A DNA stretch of 64,000 nt from NCBI GenBank assembly GCA_030141605.1, contig JAQGDQ010000071.1:534605-598604 (forward strand), in the 5' to 3' direction. The stretch is from Tubiluchus corallicola (Eukaryota; Priapulida; Priapulimorpha; Priapulimorphida; Tubiluchidae). How positions within the stretch are numbered: position 1 is the first letter of the stretch; every line of letters starts with the position of its first letter. Of the stretch, positions 1 to 12,335 are shown piece after piece. The notes beneath the pieces are model-generated. The model was given only the letters and a program-made list of their open reading frames with translations, did no database searches and was not told the DNA's origin. Made by a program: the position numbers and the translations under genes.

Positions 1-165
1 CATCATCCTCATCACCATTATCGTCATGATCATGATCATGATGATGATCATCATCACCATCATTGTCATCGTCATCATCGTCGTCGTCATCGTCGTTTTC
101 ATCATCATCATCGTCATCATCATCATCATCAACATCACCATCACCATTACATCGTCATCGTTATT
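1..165. repeat. CAT/CGT trinucleotide microsatellite
   Basis: Imperfect run of CAT, CGT and CAC triplets reaching the window edge, so its true length is unknown. Serine-rich or isoleucine-rich translations across it are products of the repeat, not genes. A second short GTC run lies at 318-340. Confidence 0.9.
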
Positions 166-1754
166 TCGCGTCGTCACTATTGTTTTCGTCACTTCTCAGA
201 ACATTATTCCCCTATAGTTATAATATTGCTATAATACGCAAAACCGTCTTACAACAACTATACCTCCTTCATTCTTTTTTCATCCTTCAAACATCAACAT
301 CACTCACCAATGTTTTCATCGTCGTCGTCGTCGTCGGTAGCTCATTGTCGATGTCATCTGTTCTTGTTATCATTGCCAGTAACTTTGTCTGTTTTTAATC
401 TACCCTTTGCTAGTTTGGTTTTGTTTTATGACGCAGATTTGCACGTTTATAGAAATACAATCTAGACGAGCGCATCCCTTCTCATTAAATGCAACACTTA
501 GAGAGAAATGTGCTGGTAAATTGTTTCTAAACAACCCTAATTGTTGAGTTGAACAAACATTAAAAGCCTTGTAGGTAAAGGCGAAATTACTTGCATTTGC
601 ACAATTATTTTAACATACAAACTACATGTATTTTTACAAGCAAATGAAAAAAAATTGTAATCAAATCTTATCTCTGGCCTTCAGGTGTGAAAATAAATTG
701 ATAAAGTGGGTGTTATGGTGGCCATAAGAACGGAAGAAACGTGATAATGGTAAAGGTACTTTCACATGCATACAGAATGTGCTGCGATGATGTCGATCGG
801 GCAGACGATTATTCACTTGTTTCGTTGGAAGTACATTCCGTAAAAATATGAAAGCACCTTTAGTTATTATATAGTCAGAAATTTATTTTATCGTAAAAAT
901 AAGCTTCGATGAGATTGCTGTATTACAAAGAAAGTTCTTAGAAAACAAAAATATTGCCGCATGAAATAAATGTAATATCGCGCAACAAAACAAAGTTGCC
1001 AACGAAAGTGTTTTAAATAATTATCTGATAAAAGTAAACAAGTTACTATTGGATGAAGCTTGAAATATTGTCTAAAACAAATACTAGGCATCATTTCGAA
1101 TTTCGAATAATGCTGGAAAAATATGCAGGTCACGACAAGTGATCGTCACAACAGAATGTGCTTTTTCTGTTTTTTTTTCACTGAAAACTCAACAGTTATT
1201 TTAATTAGAATAAAACGATAATAGTCTTTAAAAACAAATTACCAAAAAGCTCCCTTCGCTTGTAAGCCTATAATTTCTCCAATGGGCTTTCTTGATTTTT
1301 TTCGGTGAATTTTTTCAACCAATCACCATTCTTACTGGGTAATGAGCTTGAGCTCTTACAAATTAGAAAAGTTTCACAAGAGTTCACTGCTGTACCTGAA
1401 GATTATAGTCCCTATACGACGTCCTCATAACATTAATTTTAAATACGTAATTGTTAAATTATTATTTAAAGATAGTCACGTGTGTCTCTTCTTTCCCATT
1501 ATTGAACATTATTTTATTATAAACTAACACATTCGTACAATAATTCAATTTTCATTCGTCTTAAATGCAAAATTTGATAATTTTTAATTACCTGGTACAT
1601 GCGCATTAACTAATTAATTATATTAGTAACAATTCTTACCTATGTTAGGGTGCAATGAACAATTCACCTTACAATAAGGCTACAGATGAATCTGCCATTG
1701 GCTCTATTTTAGTGTTTAAAATGAATGATTACCGTTAGAAGTGTGCATACTTAC
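166..1754. other. Non-coding DNA, probably GPCR intron
   Basis: AT-rich sequence with no exon that I can recognise. If the receptor exon at 1755-2025 belongs to a live gene, this is its downstream intron on the minus strand. I looked for a TM3 exon here and did not find one. Confidence 0.5.
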
Positions 1755-2025
1755 TTGCAAATAAACTATTGACTAGATTAAAAGGTAAACAGAAGAGCAA
1801 CACCAATATGTCCGCCGCCGCAAGGTTAGCAATGAAAAGATTGGTAACGTTCCACATGTGTGGACTTCGAATCACCACAGCTAACACAAAACTGTTTCCA
1901 ACCACTCCCACAATGAACACTATCACGTACGCCATTGTTAGAAACACTATTTCCCAGTTATGGTCCAATTTTAGCTCCGTGCTGTAGGATAAGTTAGTTC
2001 TCGATATATCGGTGGAATTCGACAT
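1755..2025 (-). CDS. Rhodopsin-family GPCR, first coding exon (partial)
   Basis: Encodes 90 residues plus one base of a class A seven-transmembrane receptor, probably for a neuropeptide, acting at the plasma membrane. Two N-glycosylation sequons (N3-S-T, N11-L-S) form a short extracellular N-terminus. TM1 is about residues 26-52 with the conserved Gly-Asn pair (N44, position 1.50). A basic first intracellular loop follows, then TM2 at about 62-86 with the [12 protein letters not shown] block (D72, position 2.50) and a proline at 81. The ATG at 2025 was chosen because the frame further upstream has no other ATG. The exon stops at a strong donor (GTAAGTAT), leaving phase 1. A good acceptor (pyrimidine tract, TATAG) at 2139 suggests a 5'-UTR exon part at 2026-2138 and an upstream leader intron. 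TM3-TM7 must lie outside the window to the left. The ligand cannot be told from this exon; galanin, allatostatin, orexin or RFamide receptor types are all possible. Confidence 0.8.
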
Positions 2026-2138
2026 GTTTTGGAATAATATGGTCGCCAGTAAAAGCAAATTAACGTTCAGCGTCCACTGAAGTATGACTGCTGCCGCTAG
2101 CCACTGGTGATTAATGAAGAGACTGGTCCTTCAGGTCA

Positions 2139-2572
2139 CTATAAGAAAAGAAAAGAACTTCGTAAAGAAGAATTTTGATTTTTTACAGCTTCCTACTAGA
2201 TAAAAACTAGGAAAAATATTTATTAATGGTAAATGACATTAACATTATCGCGATTAACATTATCGTTTATTTTCATAAGCAGTTGTGTAATGCATCTTAT
2301 ATTATGTACGTATAAATAATGTAATGTACATACCCTCATAACGTTTCTTGTATATATTTCTTGCATATACAATATATATTGTATATATATACAGGGCCTA
2401 GTATATTTTTCACGGTCATAAACTCTAACCTCACTATCAACAACAATGCAAAAGGTAAAGAACAATGTTGATATCGATCCCTTCCCCAATTCTACCTAGC
2501 CAATCACAAGACAGGTCACGTGACTTTCACAGAAATTATACCTGGTTCTACATTATACATAATGGTAATCCC
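2139..2572. other. Upstream non-coding DNA of the GPCR
   Basis: Contains an AT dinucleotide-like stretch at about 2367-2395 and a CACGTGAC E-box-like site near 2516. No gene is visible. It would be leader intron or promoter-proximal DNA if the GPCR is active. Confidence 0.4.
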
Positions 2573-2798
2573 CCAATTCGCCAGTTATCTTTTCGCCAGT
2601 CTACTTTTTCGTCAGTGCACTTTTTCGCCAGTCTACTTTTTCGCTAGTGCAATTTTTCGCCAGTCTACTTTTTCGCCAGTGCACTTTTTCGCCAGTCTAC
2701 TTTTTCGCCAGTGCACTTTTTCGCCAGTCTACTTTTTCACCAGTGCACTTTTTCACCAATTACTTTTTCGCCTGGCGAAAAAAGTAGACTGGCGAAAC
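2573..2798. repeat. 16/32-bp tandem repeat ending in an inverted unit
   Basis: About a dozen 16-bp units of the type ACTTTTTCGCCAGTCT, alternating GTCTAC and GTGCAC endings so that a 32-bp period is also visible. The last unit is inverted: after TTTTTCGCC the sequence turns into GGCGAAAAAAGTAGACTGGCGAA. This makes a near-perfect hairpin at 2764-2797. Confidence 0.85.
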
Positions 2799-4440
2799 GA
2801 TATACAATCATACATAATAAACCCTGTCCTAGTAAAAGTTTTCAACAGAAACAACACTGCACGCGAGTTCTTCAAATGGAAAAAGAACTTTCTCTTGGAA
2901 ATTCAACAATCTAAACCACACACGCAGCGCCGCCAAGCGTATCAGACGTGCAAGATTACACCATTTTCCTCTTCAGTGTAAAATCAATAAAAACTTTTCA
3001 TCAAAATACTAATCATTAGTAGCTTCTCAAGAATCTGTAATTGAGTTCAATCACTGACTAGTGAAACACGGGATGAATCTAAAGCGGGCATTCTTGCTTT
3101 TTGGTCATTATCATGAAATCTATCAAACTGTAACGCTTAGCATTTTACATGCTTTATCTATTAGCTCTGACATTCGAAGCATTGCTGACAATCGTGTAAC
3201 CTTACCATAAGAGTCTCAATGGAATTTGAACATGACAAGCAAATGTAAGTTCGCCTGTGTCAAAGACAAAAATCTCAACAGCTACTGCGCAGACGGAAAG
3301 ATAACTATTGCGCATTTACTTTTAGATTTTACAATGCCAATGTGTACATGTACATACAGAACAATATGTAATATACAAAGTTTATAAATCATCAGCACAT
3401 GAAGACACAACAAGTCGAAATTGTAAGAAAACTTGTGCAGAGTGAACTTAACAAATGAGTGGACACAAAAAAGATAATTTAAAAAAAGAAAAAATGGTGA
3501 TGAAAAAAACACAAAAACGAGAAATTGGGACACAGACATATAAGTTGCCGTCAATATTAACTTTTTTTTGTCATAACTGACTAACTGACGCACTACCATC
3601 ATTATCTTAATCATCGTCGTTGCCACTGCGGTCGTTGTGGTCACTGTTATCGTCAAAATAATTATCATCATCATCATCGTCATGATGCCGCCGCCGTCGT
3701 TGTTGTTGTTGTTGTTGTTGTCGTCGTCGTTATCATCACCACCACCATAACCATCATTTTTCTTTTTGCTTCTCTTCTTTTCACAAATTTCGTTTTTTGT
3801 TTTAGCGTTTCTCTTTTTTAATAGCTAAAAACACGTATCAGCAGCATCTGTATTATATTACTCTGATTTGCTTTGAGTGAATTAAAAACATTTGCCTTTG
3901 ATTAGAGAATCCCCGTTCAAAAGAGGCATAACAAGATTACTAGAGCAATCATAAAGAACGCAACATGGTAATTAACACGGTATTTTTGATTTGGTTTGTA
4001 ATCATACCGCTTTATTGCTGAAAAAATAATTAAAACGATGAACGAGTATGAGTCATAAAGTCTAATTACACTCGACGCTTTGAGTGGGTCGGATACAAGT
4101 TCACTTTAGACTTGTCTTTTGTGACGGAACGGAAGTGTACGAGAAAATTAAAATTTAACGCGTTGCATAATAATTATATTATAATTAATTGAAGGCGTGG
4201 TACGTTTGAGTCGATCTAACCACGTGACTGGGTTTAAAATCAATCTAATGTTTCCAATAATATTCTGTTGTTAACTTCCAGCTATAGTGACTTTAATTTT
4301 CAATGTTTTATGTTGCAAAACATTTTTTGTAAACATTTATTTGAAATAATTGCCTTTAGCAAATAAATGCTGATCAAATTGCTTCAGGCTGCAAAATTTA
4401 CAGGAGTGCAGTTTGACAGGAAAAACAAATCTATCACAAA
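2799..4440. other. Non-coding DNA with a short triplet repeat
   Basis: No gene recognised. An imperfect ATC/GTC/GTT triplet stretch lies at about 3591-3755. Confidence 0.5.
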
Positions 4441-4462
4441 ATATACATAACTATTCCAATTG

Positions 4463-4759
4463 TTAATTATGATAATTAAAACGGTTAGATGAACCAATAT
4501 ATTGCTGCACCAGATCAAATAGAATGATGTTCTGTTCATAACTTAGTAGTGAACTACCTGAAAGAAAAACTGAAGTTTCTAATTGTGGGTTAAAGTTATT
4601 TATATTAAAAGGTAATGTGTTTGTTTGGTATAGGTTTGTTAGTCGTTCTTTGAGGTCCTCTCTACTAGCAACATGCAAAGGGCAATCGAGCAAAAAATGT
4701 TTAATACTTTCAAAACACTTTAAATCTGAAAACAGGCTACCTGTTGAAATTGTAGACAT
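4463..4759 (-). pseudogene. Non-LTR retrotransposon ORF2, C-terminal remnant
   Basis: About 98 residues resembling the extreme C-terminus of LINE ORF2 proteins that follows the reverse transcriptase. The tell-tale pieces are ESIKHFLLDCPLH followed by a basic R-x-x-L-x-x-R-L segment, then a hydrophobic LSGSSLLSYEQN block and a final VQQYI near the stop. The reverse transcriptase core is absent: the sequence to the right (4790-4860) is a GTT-rich triplet stretch with stop codons. It is therefore a 5'-truncated dead copy. The family cannot be fixed from this piece. Confidence 0.65.
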
Positions 4760-5129
4760 AATTTAAGAGCTAGACACATTTTTTGCTATTGCTTCTTTTG
4801 CTGAAACTGTTGTTGTTACCACAGCTATTGTTGCTGCAGTTGTTACTGTCTTCTAGATGTGGCAACTGATTTTATTGGGGGTCCTACTCAGCAAATTTTA
4901 TACCTATAAGGCAAAAATAAGGAACTTCCGTCTAAAAACAGTAACGAATATTCAGACATATCCAAACCCTAAGGTCCGCGCAGACATGTAAAACTTAAGA
5001 AACTGTTGATTAACTATCTGCATAACATTTCAACAATAGTTGATTCTAAATTAAAAGGTACGACTTATTTTGCTAAGAATTAGTGTATTCAATTAGCACT
5101 GTGAAACATATGTAGATGTGTTTGTCATA

Positions 5130-5362
<233 letters not shown>

Positions 5363-6221
5363 TCTTTCATCGCTAAACAACATTTGTATTAATATTTCGA
5401 GTCTTTTAACTGCATAGATGGCTCCATTCGTTCACTTTTAAGCAGTTTTTGTTATTAAGGTAGCATATCACATTATGGTGCAGCTGCTACACCAATTGAG
5501 CTTAAATTTTGCATGGATTATATTGTAAAATATGCCCACAGTATAGTAAGAGAAGGCCAAAGATAAGAGTCGTTTCTCTCAGGTAATGCTGTAACGCTTC
5601 TCCACTTGATGTCGAGCTTACGCAGCAGTTCATCAAAACTATTTGAACTCATCCGATAATAACTAAATTACTCGGATGAAGCCAGTAAAAGTGGTCATAG
5701 AGCTTATAAAATCGCCCTTTCACTAATCGCTGACTACCTCTTCAATCTTCATAGCGCCAGTTGCGCAATTTAAAATTGCTTGTCTGGGGGTGCGATTTTG
5801 GTGCACGAGTAAAATTGCTACAATTTTCGGCTGCACAACTTTTAATTGCGCAACTGAAAATTGCACATCTACGCGGGGACTAATAAGCTTGAAATTTAGT
5901 TCAACACGTTTGTTCTTCTCGTTATACAAACGAGAAGTGAGGATCCCGCTGCTAAATGAACTGCCCCAGGCCTGCCCAAGCTCATATAAAGTAATTGATG
6001 AAGAATTTGTTAAATGGCGCACAAAACGGTATAAAAGTAAAAATAGTGCGCGCACATCAATTCATGGTTAATTAAGCGCATAATTTTACAAGTTTTGCGC
6101 AATTATAAGGCAAGATTTTGCCAATTTTAATGTAGCAAATGAAACGACATCGCAATAAACGTACCCAAGATTTTATACATTTCGTAATTAGAAATAGCAA
6201 ATGAGTAGTACAAAGAAGCGC
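5363..6221. other. Non-coding DNA with clustered TTGCGCAA motifs
   Basis: No gene recognised. Between 5758 and 5865, and again near 6095, the sequence repeatedly uses AAAATTGC and the palindrome TTGCGCAA. This gives short open frames on both strands that look like products of the repeats. Confidence 0.4.
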
Positions 6222-7075
6222 CTTTTTTATTGTTGTTGTTGCTGCTGCTGCTACTACTGTTGCTGTTGTTGCTGTTGTTGTTGTTGCTGTTACTGCTGTT
6301 GCTGCTGTTGTTGTTGTTGCTGTTGTTGTTGTTGTTGTTGCTGTTGCTGTTGCTGCTGCTCTTGTTGTTTTTGTTGTTGCTGCTGTTGTTGTTGTTGTTG
6401 CTGTTGCTGCTGCTGTAGTTGCTGCTACTGCCGTTGCCGCTATTGCTGTTGCTATTCCTGTAGCTGTTGTTGTTGTTTTTGTTGTTGCTGTTGTTGTTGT
6501 CGTTGTCGTTGTCATTGTCATTTTCGTCATTGCCGTTGTTGTTGTTGTCACTGCTGCTGTTGCCATTGCCGCTATTGCTGTAGCTGTTGTTGTTGTTTTT
6601 GTTGTTGCTGTTGTTGTTGTCGTTGTTGTTGTTGTTTTTGTTGTTGCTGTTGTTGTTGTCGTTGTTGTTGTGATTGTCATTGTCGCCATTGCCGTTGTTG
6701 TTGTTGTCACTGCTGCTGCTGCCGTTGCCGCTATTGCTGTTGCTATTCCTGTAGCTGTTGTTGTTGTCGTTGTTGTTGTTATCACTGTCGCTGTCACTGT
6801 TGTTGTTGTTGTTGCTGCTGCTGTTGTTGTTGTCGTTGTTGTTGTGGTTGTTGCTGCTGGTGTTGTCATTGCCGCTATTGCTGTTGCTGTTCCTGTAGCT
6901 GTTGTTGTTGTCGTTGTCGTTGTCGCTGTCGCTGTTGCTGTTATTGTTGTTGTTGTTGTTGTTGTCATCGTAGTTGTTGCTGCTGCACATGCAGTTACCG
7001 CTATTGCTGTTCCTGTTCCTGTAGCTGTTGTTGTTTTTGTTGTTGTCGCTGTCACTGTCGGTGTCGCTGTACACG
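6222..7075. repeat. 850-bp interrupted TGT/TGC/GTC triplet array
   Basis: Almost uninterrupted triplets of TGT, TGC, CGT and TAT with internal higher-order duplications; for example the block at 6535-6600 recurs at about 6685-6760. All three frames stay open on both strands, giving poly-Cys, poly-Leu, poly-Val, poly-Asn/Ser and poly-Thr/Ala readings. None has a plausible gene context, so these are not annotated as coding. Confidence 0.9.
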
Positions 7076-7345
7076 TTTAGTAGTTTTATTACCAGGTGTG
7101 GCAATAATGTGTATTTCTAGGACTGACTCTAATAAGAAAGCTGCCGGCGATAAGTTCACGCCATGCTTAAAAGTAATTATTGAGAATTAGCGACGTTATT
7201 TAATTCTTAACTCTCAGTGGATGTTAAAGGTACTGAAATGTTATCCTACAGAGCAAAAAGTAGATCTCGATGCGGTAATTTTCAAATCTCAGTCAGTAGA
7301 AGAAGCTCTTAACTTGAAAGAATTAACATTCTGTATATCGCGTAT

Positions 7346-7391
7346 AATGTCGATAACGATAACGATAACGATTACCACAACCATAACCATA

Positions 7392-7426
<35 letters not shown>

Positions 7427-7578
7427 AACGATAACGATAACGATAACAATAACAATAACAATAACAATAACAATCAAAATAGCAATAGCAATAGCAATAA
7501 CGATAACGATAACAATAACGATAACGATACCAATACCGATAACGATAACGATAACAATAACGATAACTAACGATAATG
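7346..7578. repeat. GATAAC hexanucleotide array
   Basis: About 39 units of GATAAC with variants GATGAC, AATAAC and AATAGC arranged in homogeneous blocks. That pattern shows local expansion of variants. It is not a canonical telomere repeat. Confidence 0.85.
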
Positions 7579-8120
7579 ACAATAAAAAATAATAATATGC
7601 CAAACAAATACGTACGAGAGAAAGAATCTCTATCTGCATCCAATGAGCATTTCGCATTTACCCATATTTCTTTTGGCAGCACTTAACAACGCGCCATTAG
7701 GCTCTAAAATCGAATACAGTCTTTGTATGAATAAGGATTTCTTTTTTCACTTGATTGAAAAAAACATCGTAAATTTAGTTGTCTTAATAATTGCCACTGT
7801 AACAGTAACATAGTGAAAAGGCCATATATGACAGGGGTGGTGCCAAGAGCCAGAGTTGAAGACACCGGGGAAACCAAGCGAAGTGCAAGAAATATGATTT
7901 TGAGAATCTCTGTCTTAGTATAGTGATGCAGTGAATCGGCAGGCTATTTATGTTAAAGGACAAGAAAAGGGGTACCTCCCGTTGAAAGGATTTTTTGTTT
8001 GTTTCATTTCAAATACTCCCCCCCCCCCCCCCCCGACACTGTACCGATCGCGTCCTCATTACCTGATGTCATATATGCACAACGTAAATCAGGGGAAGAA
8101 AAGTACATGTTAGACTATGT
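7579..8120. other. Non-coding DNA with a poly-C tract
   Basis: No gene recognised. A homopolymer of about 17 C lies at 8018-8034. Confidence 0.5.
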
Positions 8121-8590
8121 CCCAAAAAACTTTCTATGCAAAGCTATGTTACTTAGCATTTCGCTTACCTGCTTAAATGACTTACGTAACTAGAATAGAA
8201 AATATTTAATTATTTAAAATGTTTTCACCAATAGGTAAAATGTCGCTGTCTCACCCTCCAGGGTGCACCACTCACTAACCAAAAAACATATTTTTAATCT
8301 TATTGACAAGATACAGTAAATTAAAATTTTACTTACTTAGTGACGTGTGCGCTACGAATGCTCAGATTATATTTCCAAATTTTACTCAGTGTTATCTAAA
8401 CTTGCCTCAAATGACTTATCGTCAAAATGGCTGCTGCTAACTGTCATCGTGGGAGTTTCAATTTACATGTTTTATACAGCGTTAAGGCCGACGCAAACTC
8501 TGCATGCAAAAAGACAGTGCGTAAGTGGTATAAATTTTGAAAACGAATTTTTTAAGCTTTATGTAAGTGGACGGTATTGTGGAGGGCACA
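8121..8590 (+). mobile_element. MITE family B, copy 1 (diverged)
   Basis: Aligns along its length with 13700-14169 and with the reverse complement of 57594-58028. Shared landmarks in order are CCCAAAAAACTT, GGTAAAATGTC, TATTTTTAATCTT, GCTACGAATGCTC, TCAAAATGGCTGCT and a run near AACGAATTTTTT. The TTAA ends seen in the intronic copy have decayed here. An open frame of 88 codons inside it (8347-8613) is not conserved between copies. Confidence 0.7.
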
Positions 8591-9715
8591 AGGGTATCCC
8601 TTTTTTAGTTTGAGGAAGCTCAAATTTGGCCACCTACTTTGTCACACATGCAAGTTAATATAGAAACTTGTGACAATTTTCAAAAAAAATATCAATCTGT
8701 ACTAAATAGTTATGCACTAATATATATTAAGGTTCATTAATGCTGTAATTGTAGCTTATATACAGCTAGATTGAAATTCTAAAATTATATACGGTGTGTG
8801 ATGAGTATCCCAGTACAATGAGTGGATGGTTGATGAAATGGCTCTTTATGGAGGTTTATATTGTTCTCTTCTCTAACAGCTGGTAACATTTAGCAATGAT
8901 ACAAATGAGAACATTTGTAAGAACGATACGCTCGTATATAAAATTATTATTTTAAAGAAAATTTTCCGTTTTAGATCAGCTGGCTGCATATCGTTCTAAG
9001 CAAGTGACTTGTGCTTTAAAATTATTGCTGACTTCGGGAAAAGTCACCAACAAAACACTACAAAATGTCACAGATTATCTGTGCAATGCACTAAGTCACA
9101 ACATTTTAGCTCTGCTTTTGCGCATATGACAACACAGATATCTGCTCACACATACACGCGCTGTCAAGGTGTGTTTGTTTATCGAGCAATTGTTATAGCA
9201 AATAATTTAGACACTACATTATTTAGCGTCCATTAACGTTTGGGCTGCAGTACATAACAGGCCTACGCGTGAATAAGAAAAAACATTTTCCATAATGTAG
9301 TGTTAGCTTTCTTGTACTAAAGTTCTGCATAATATGGTTCAGCAAAAATAATCAGGTAGCTTAAAATATTAAGAAAAAATTGTAGTCCATCCAATAGATG
9401 CGTTACATAATGTTATTTCACGATTTTATAAATATCAATTTTATGGTCAATTTTAGTTGGTTACAATACGTAATAAACTATCCATCTTTGTAATAAAGGA
9501 TTAATTCGACGTTATCGCTTTGTTCTACATACAAAAGTGACAAATAAATTACTTCAGTTTCTCAAGAATCTATAATTACAATTAAAGACTCGCTAATATC
9601 CAGTGAGACGAATAACGAAATTTAAACACAGAAAAAAAAACCAAGATTATTCACAGTTGATTACAAATGTACAAACGTATTAAACATATGATAGAGCGTT
9701 CACTGCTTCGTTCTT
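8591..9715. other. Non-coding DNA, nothing recognised
   Basis: AT-rich sequence without clear repeats, RNA genes or coding potential. Confidence 0.4.
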
Positions 9716-10105
9716 TTAAAGGCAAAAAGGATGATTTTTCATATCCTCCCCAATTTTGAAGTTCGGGAAAAAGATACATTTTAACGCTTATAATCACGCC
9801 AAGGCGTTTCTGATAATGAAATAATAAGCTAAAAACGTAATTAACGGCTGGTGAGCCCAAATAATAATGACATCCACAAGCGTACTGCACGTATTCGTAA
9901 AAAAAAATTGAAGTACACTGCTACTGTACAATAATCAATGTGATTTAAGTTTAAAATTCAAATTTCAAGTTTACATCTGTTCTCATGCATGAGCTTTCGC
10001 ATGTGTGCACTATGTCACAACTGAACAACTCTGGACTGAAAGGGACAGCACCTGTTTTTTTTCTGCAACACGTTTTCGAGATGCAGGCGCTGGTGCCCGT
10101 CTAAC
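9716..10105 (+). mobile_element. MITE family A, copy 1 (3' truncated)
   Basis: Starts TTAAAGGCAAAAAGGATGAT and shares with copies 2-5 the block AATTAACGGC, the core GAAGTACACTGCTACTGTA (9910-9928) and the GCACCTGTTTTTT block. Homology is lost after the GCCCGTCTAACTAG block, so the right terminal repeat is missing. Confidence 0.75.
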
Positions 10106-11235
10106 TAGAGACAGGTAAAATTTAGGTAGTAAAGAACTAGTCACAGGCTGCTCAGTGGTGATAGTGGTGATACAATATCAAAATTGAGTTAATTAATTCC
10201 ACTACGAAGTATACTCACTTTGCATCTAGCGATAAAGCTTAATCAAGACGCAAAAAGCTTCTCAAAATGTGGAAAAAAGCGTCAATTATTTGACAGTTCA
10301 TCTCATTTCGAGCAACTTGACTTTACGACAAACATTTTTCGATTTTCGACTTTCGAGAACAAATAACAAATCACTTCTAGCCGCACTTCACAGCGATAAA
10401 CCCTAAAAACCGGTGTTAAAACGCCGAGATGTCGGCGGTCTATACTTTACACGTCGGCGCGATGAAACCTGTCAATTTTTGCGTCGTTACGTCCTTTGCG
10501 CTCAGAGAGCAAAACGAAACTCACGTGGTAGCAGTTAAGTTCGAGATTGGCTTCATATAACCTTACCATTAGAGCAGTTCCTCGTGTGTTGCGTGTTAAT
10601 TACTGCGAAGTATGCAGGGGTGGCAAACAGTGCGCGCAATCTCTGCAGTAACAGTAACTGTGTAACTCGGGGCAATCAAAGGTCAAGCTAATCTCAAAAT
10701 TATGTTTTTTTAGATTCTACACGCATTCTTTGTCGGCTTGCTTCATTAATAACCTTGATTTTAGCGCTCACTTTAATACTCCTTGTTTAACATCGCTGTA
10801 AATAAGGTTACACGCACAAATTAGAAAAGCTAATTACAGAATGCGTAACATGTAATATTGTAGAATTCACTCTAGTATCTATGTAAAATTTTTTAATAGT
10901 TGTACAGAAATTTTTGCCTGCAAAAAAGGCTAATAAAGACTTATCATCATCATCATTTTGTCGGACTGCCATTAATATGCCAGCCAAATTGCCAATGTAT
11001 AGTAGGGCTAGGTTAGTTCTGCTAGTAGTGTAAACTCTTAAAGAGGTTTAGAAACGTTTTAGTCGGCCAAAAACAAAAATCCTTTTTTCAGGCTGGTGAC
11101 AGTCTATTATCGAGATATGCTGGCAATATAAATTCTTACATAAAAGGGTTTGAACTGGCAATAGCCAAATGTCCTTTTTAAGCAGTTGAGTTAATTACTA
11201 TGATTAGCAGCATAAAGCTGCCACAAAGAACGTCA
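10106..11235. other. Non-coding DNA with a probable LINE 3' tail
   Basis: No gene recognised. At about 10850-10956 a segment ending GGCTAATAAAGACTT and followed by four ATC units looks like a retrotransposon 3' end with a microsatellite tail. Confidence 0.35.
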
Positions 11236-11267
11236 GGACGTTGAGACATTCAGACAGACAGACATTC

Positions 11268-11312
<45 letters not shown>

Positions 11313-11343
11313 AACAGACAGACAGACAGACAAACAGACAGAA
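11236..11343. repeat. CAGA tetranucleotide microsatellite
   Basis: About 25 units of CAGA with occasional CAAA and CATT variants. Confidence 0.9.
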
Positions 11344-11750
11344 TATAAACACAGAATGAGTTGACATAAATATAATGCACGGATAGGAGGACGCAAAACA
11401 TATTTTACATAAATATTAGATCTGTCAAAAAAGCTCAGTTTAATGCAAGAGTTGTTAGGTCAGCCGCCCTGATGCGCGCGATGAAAAAAAATCGCATATG
11501 CATGAGAAGAAAAAGGGAGCAAAGAAGTCATTGGTCGTTTGCCACATACGTTAGACATTACATGCAGTTTTGTTGAGTTTGGCTTTTCAGCTGGCGGTGA
11601 ATTACTATTGTCCATTGTGCACACTTAGCGTGACCTTCCTAGCAAATTGAAAGTTGATATTGCAATACAAAAGCCGTAACGTAATCTTGTACTACAGGTT
11701 ATCTTCTTTGCACAGACTGAATAGGAAGCTACAACGTACAAGTTGCAGGC
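11344..11750. other. Non-coding DNA, nothing recognised
   Basis: Short spacer between the CAGA array and a family A element. Confidence 0.4.
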
Positions 11751-12335
11751 TTAAAGGGAAACAGGATGATTTTTCATATACTACCCCATTTTCAAGTACG
11801 GCAAGTAGTATACTTTTTAACAGGTGCAAAAGCATTTCTGATAAATAATATATTAAAATCTTAATTAACGGCGGGCGAGCCTAACAAGTGATGACATCAA
11901 CATCTAACATAATTTTTAACATCAAAAACATTCGCTGAGCGCATGCTTCCGAAAGCGAAAATTGAAGTACAGTGCTACTGTAAGAGATTCAGTGTGTTGT
12001 AGTAAAACTCGGCAAGTTTTAAGATAAAAATTCAAATTTCAAATTTACCGCTGTACACACGCAAGAGCTGTCGAACGTGTAGATTTCGTCACAAATTAGC
12101 ACATCCGAACTGAGAGGCACAGCACCTGTTTTTTCTGCAACTCTTTCCGAAATGCAGGCGCTAGTGCCCGTCCAACTAGCGAATGGCGAAATGTATGTAA
12201 CAGCGAAAAGCTGGTGGCGCCAACGCGAAATTGTGTTTGTGTGGTAATAATTCTTTCGCGTAAGTCATTTTTGAAAAAAAATAGTATGTTATTGTTTTGA
12301 CTTACAGTTTAACATTGGGTCCGGTTTTGCTTTAA
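11751..12335 (+). mobile_element. MITE family A, copy 2 (complete, TTAA ends)
   Basis: A 585-bp element bounded by TTAA on both sides. The left end reads TTAAAGGGAAACAGGATGAT. The right end read from the other strand is TTAAAGCAAAACCGGACCC, giving imperfect terminal inverted repeats of about 16 bp. TTAA target duplication is the signature of piggyBac-type transposition, so this is probably a non-autonomous piggyBac-like element. No transposase is encoded. The core GAAGTACAGTGCTACTGTA is at 11964-11982. Confidence 0.85.

Noticed and set aside
6072-7190. Long frames of over 300 codons on both strands (poly-Cys, poly-Thr/Ala, poly-Asn/Ser)
   Set aside because: They read a triplet microsatellite in different frames; no splice context and no non-repeat domain.
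7346-7578. Telomere-like array
   Set aside because: The unit is GATAAC and variants, not TTAGGG or another known telomere unit, and it is internal.
8347-8613. 88-codon frame with a hydrophobic segment
   Set aside because: Lies inside a family B MITE and is not open in the other two copies.
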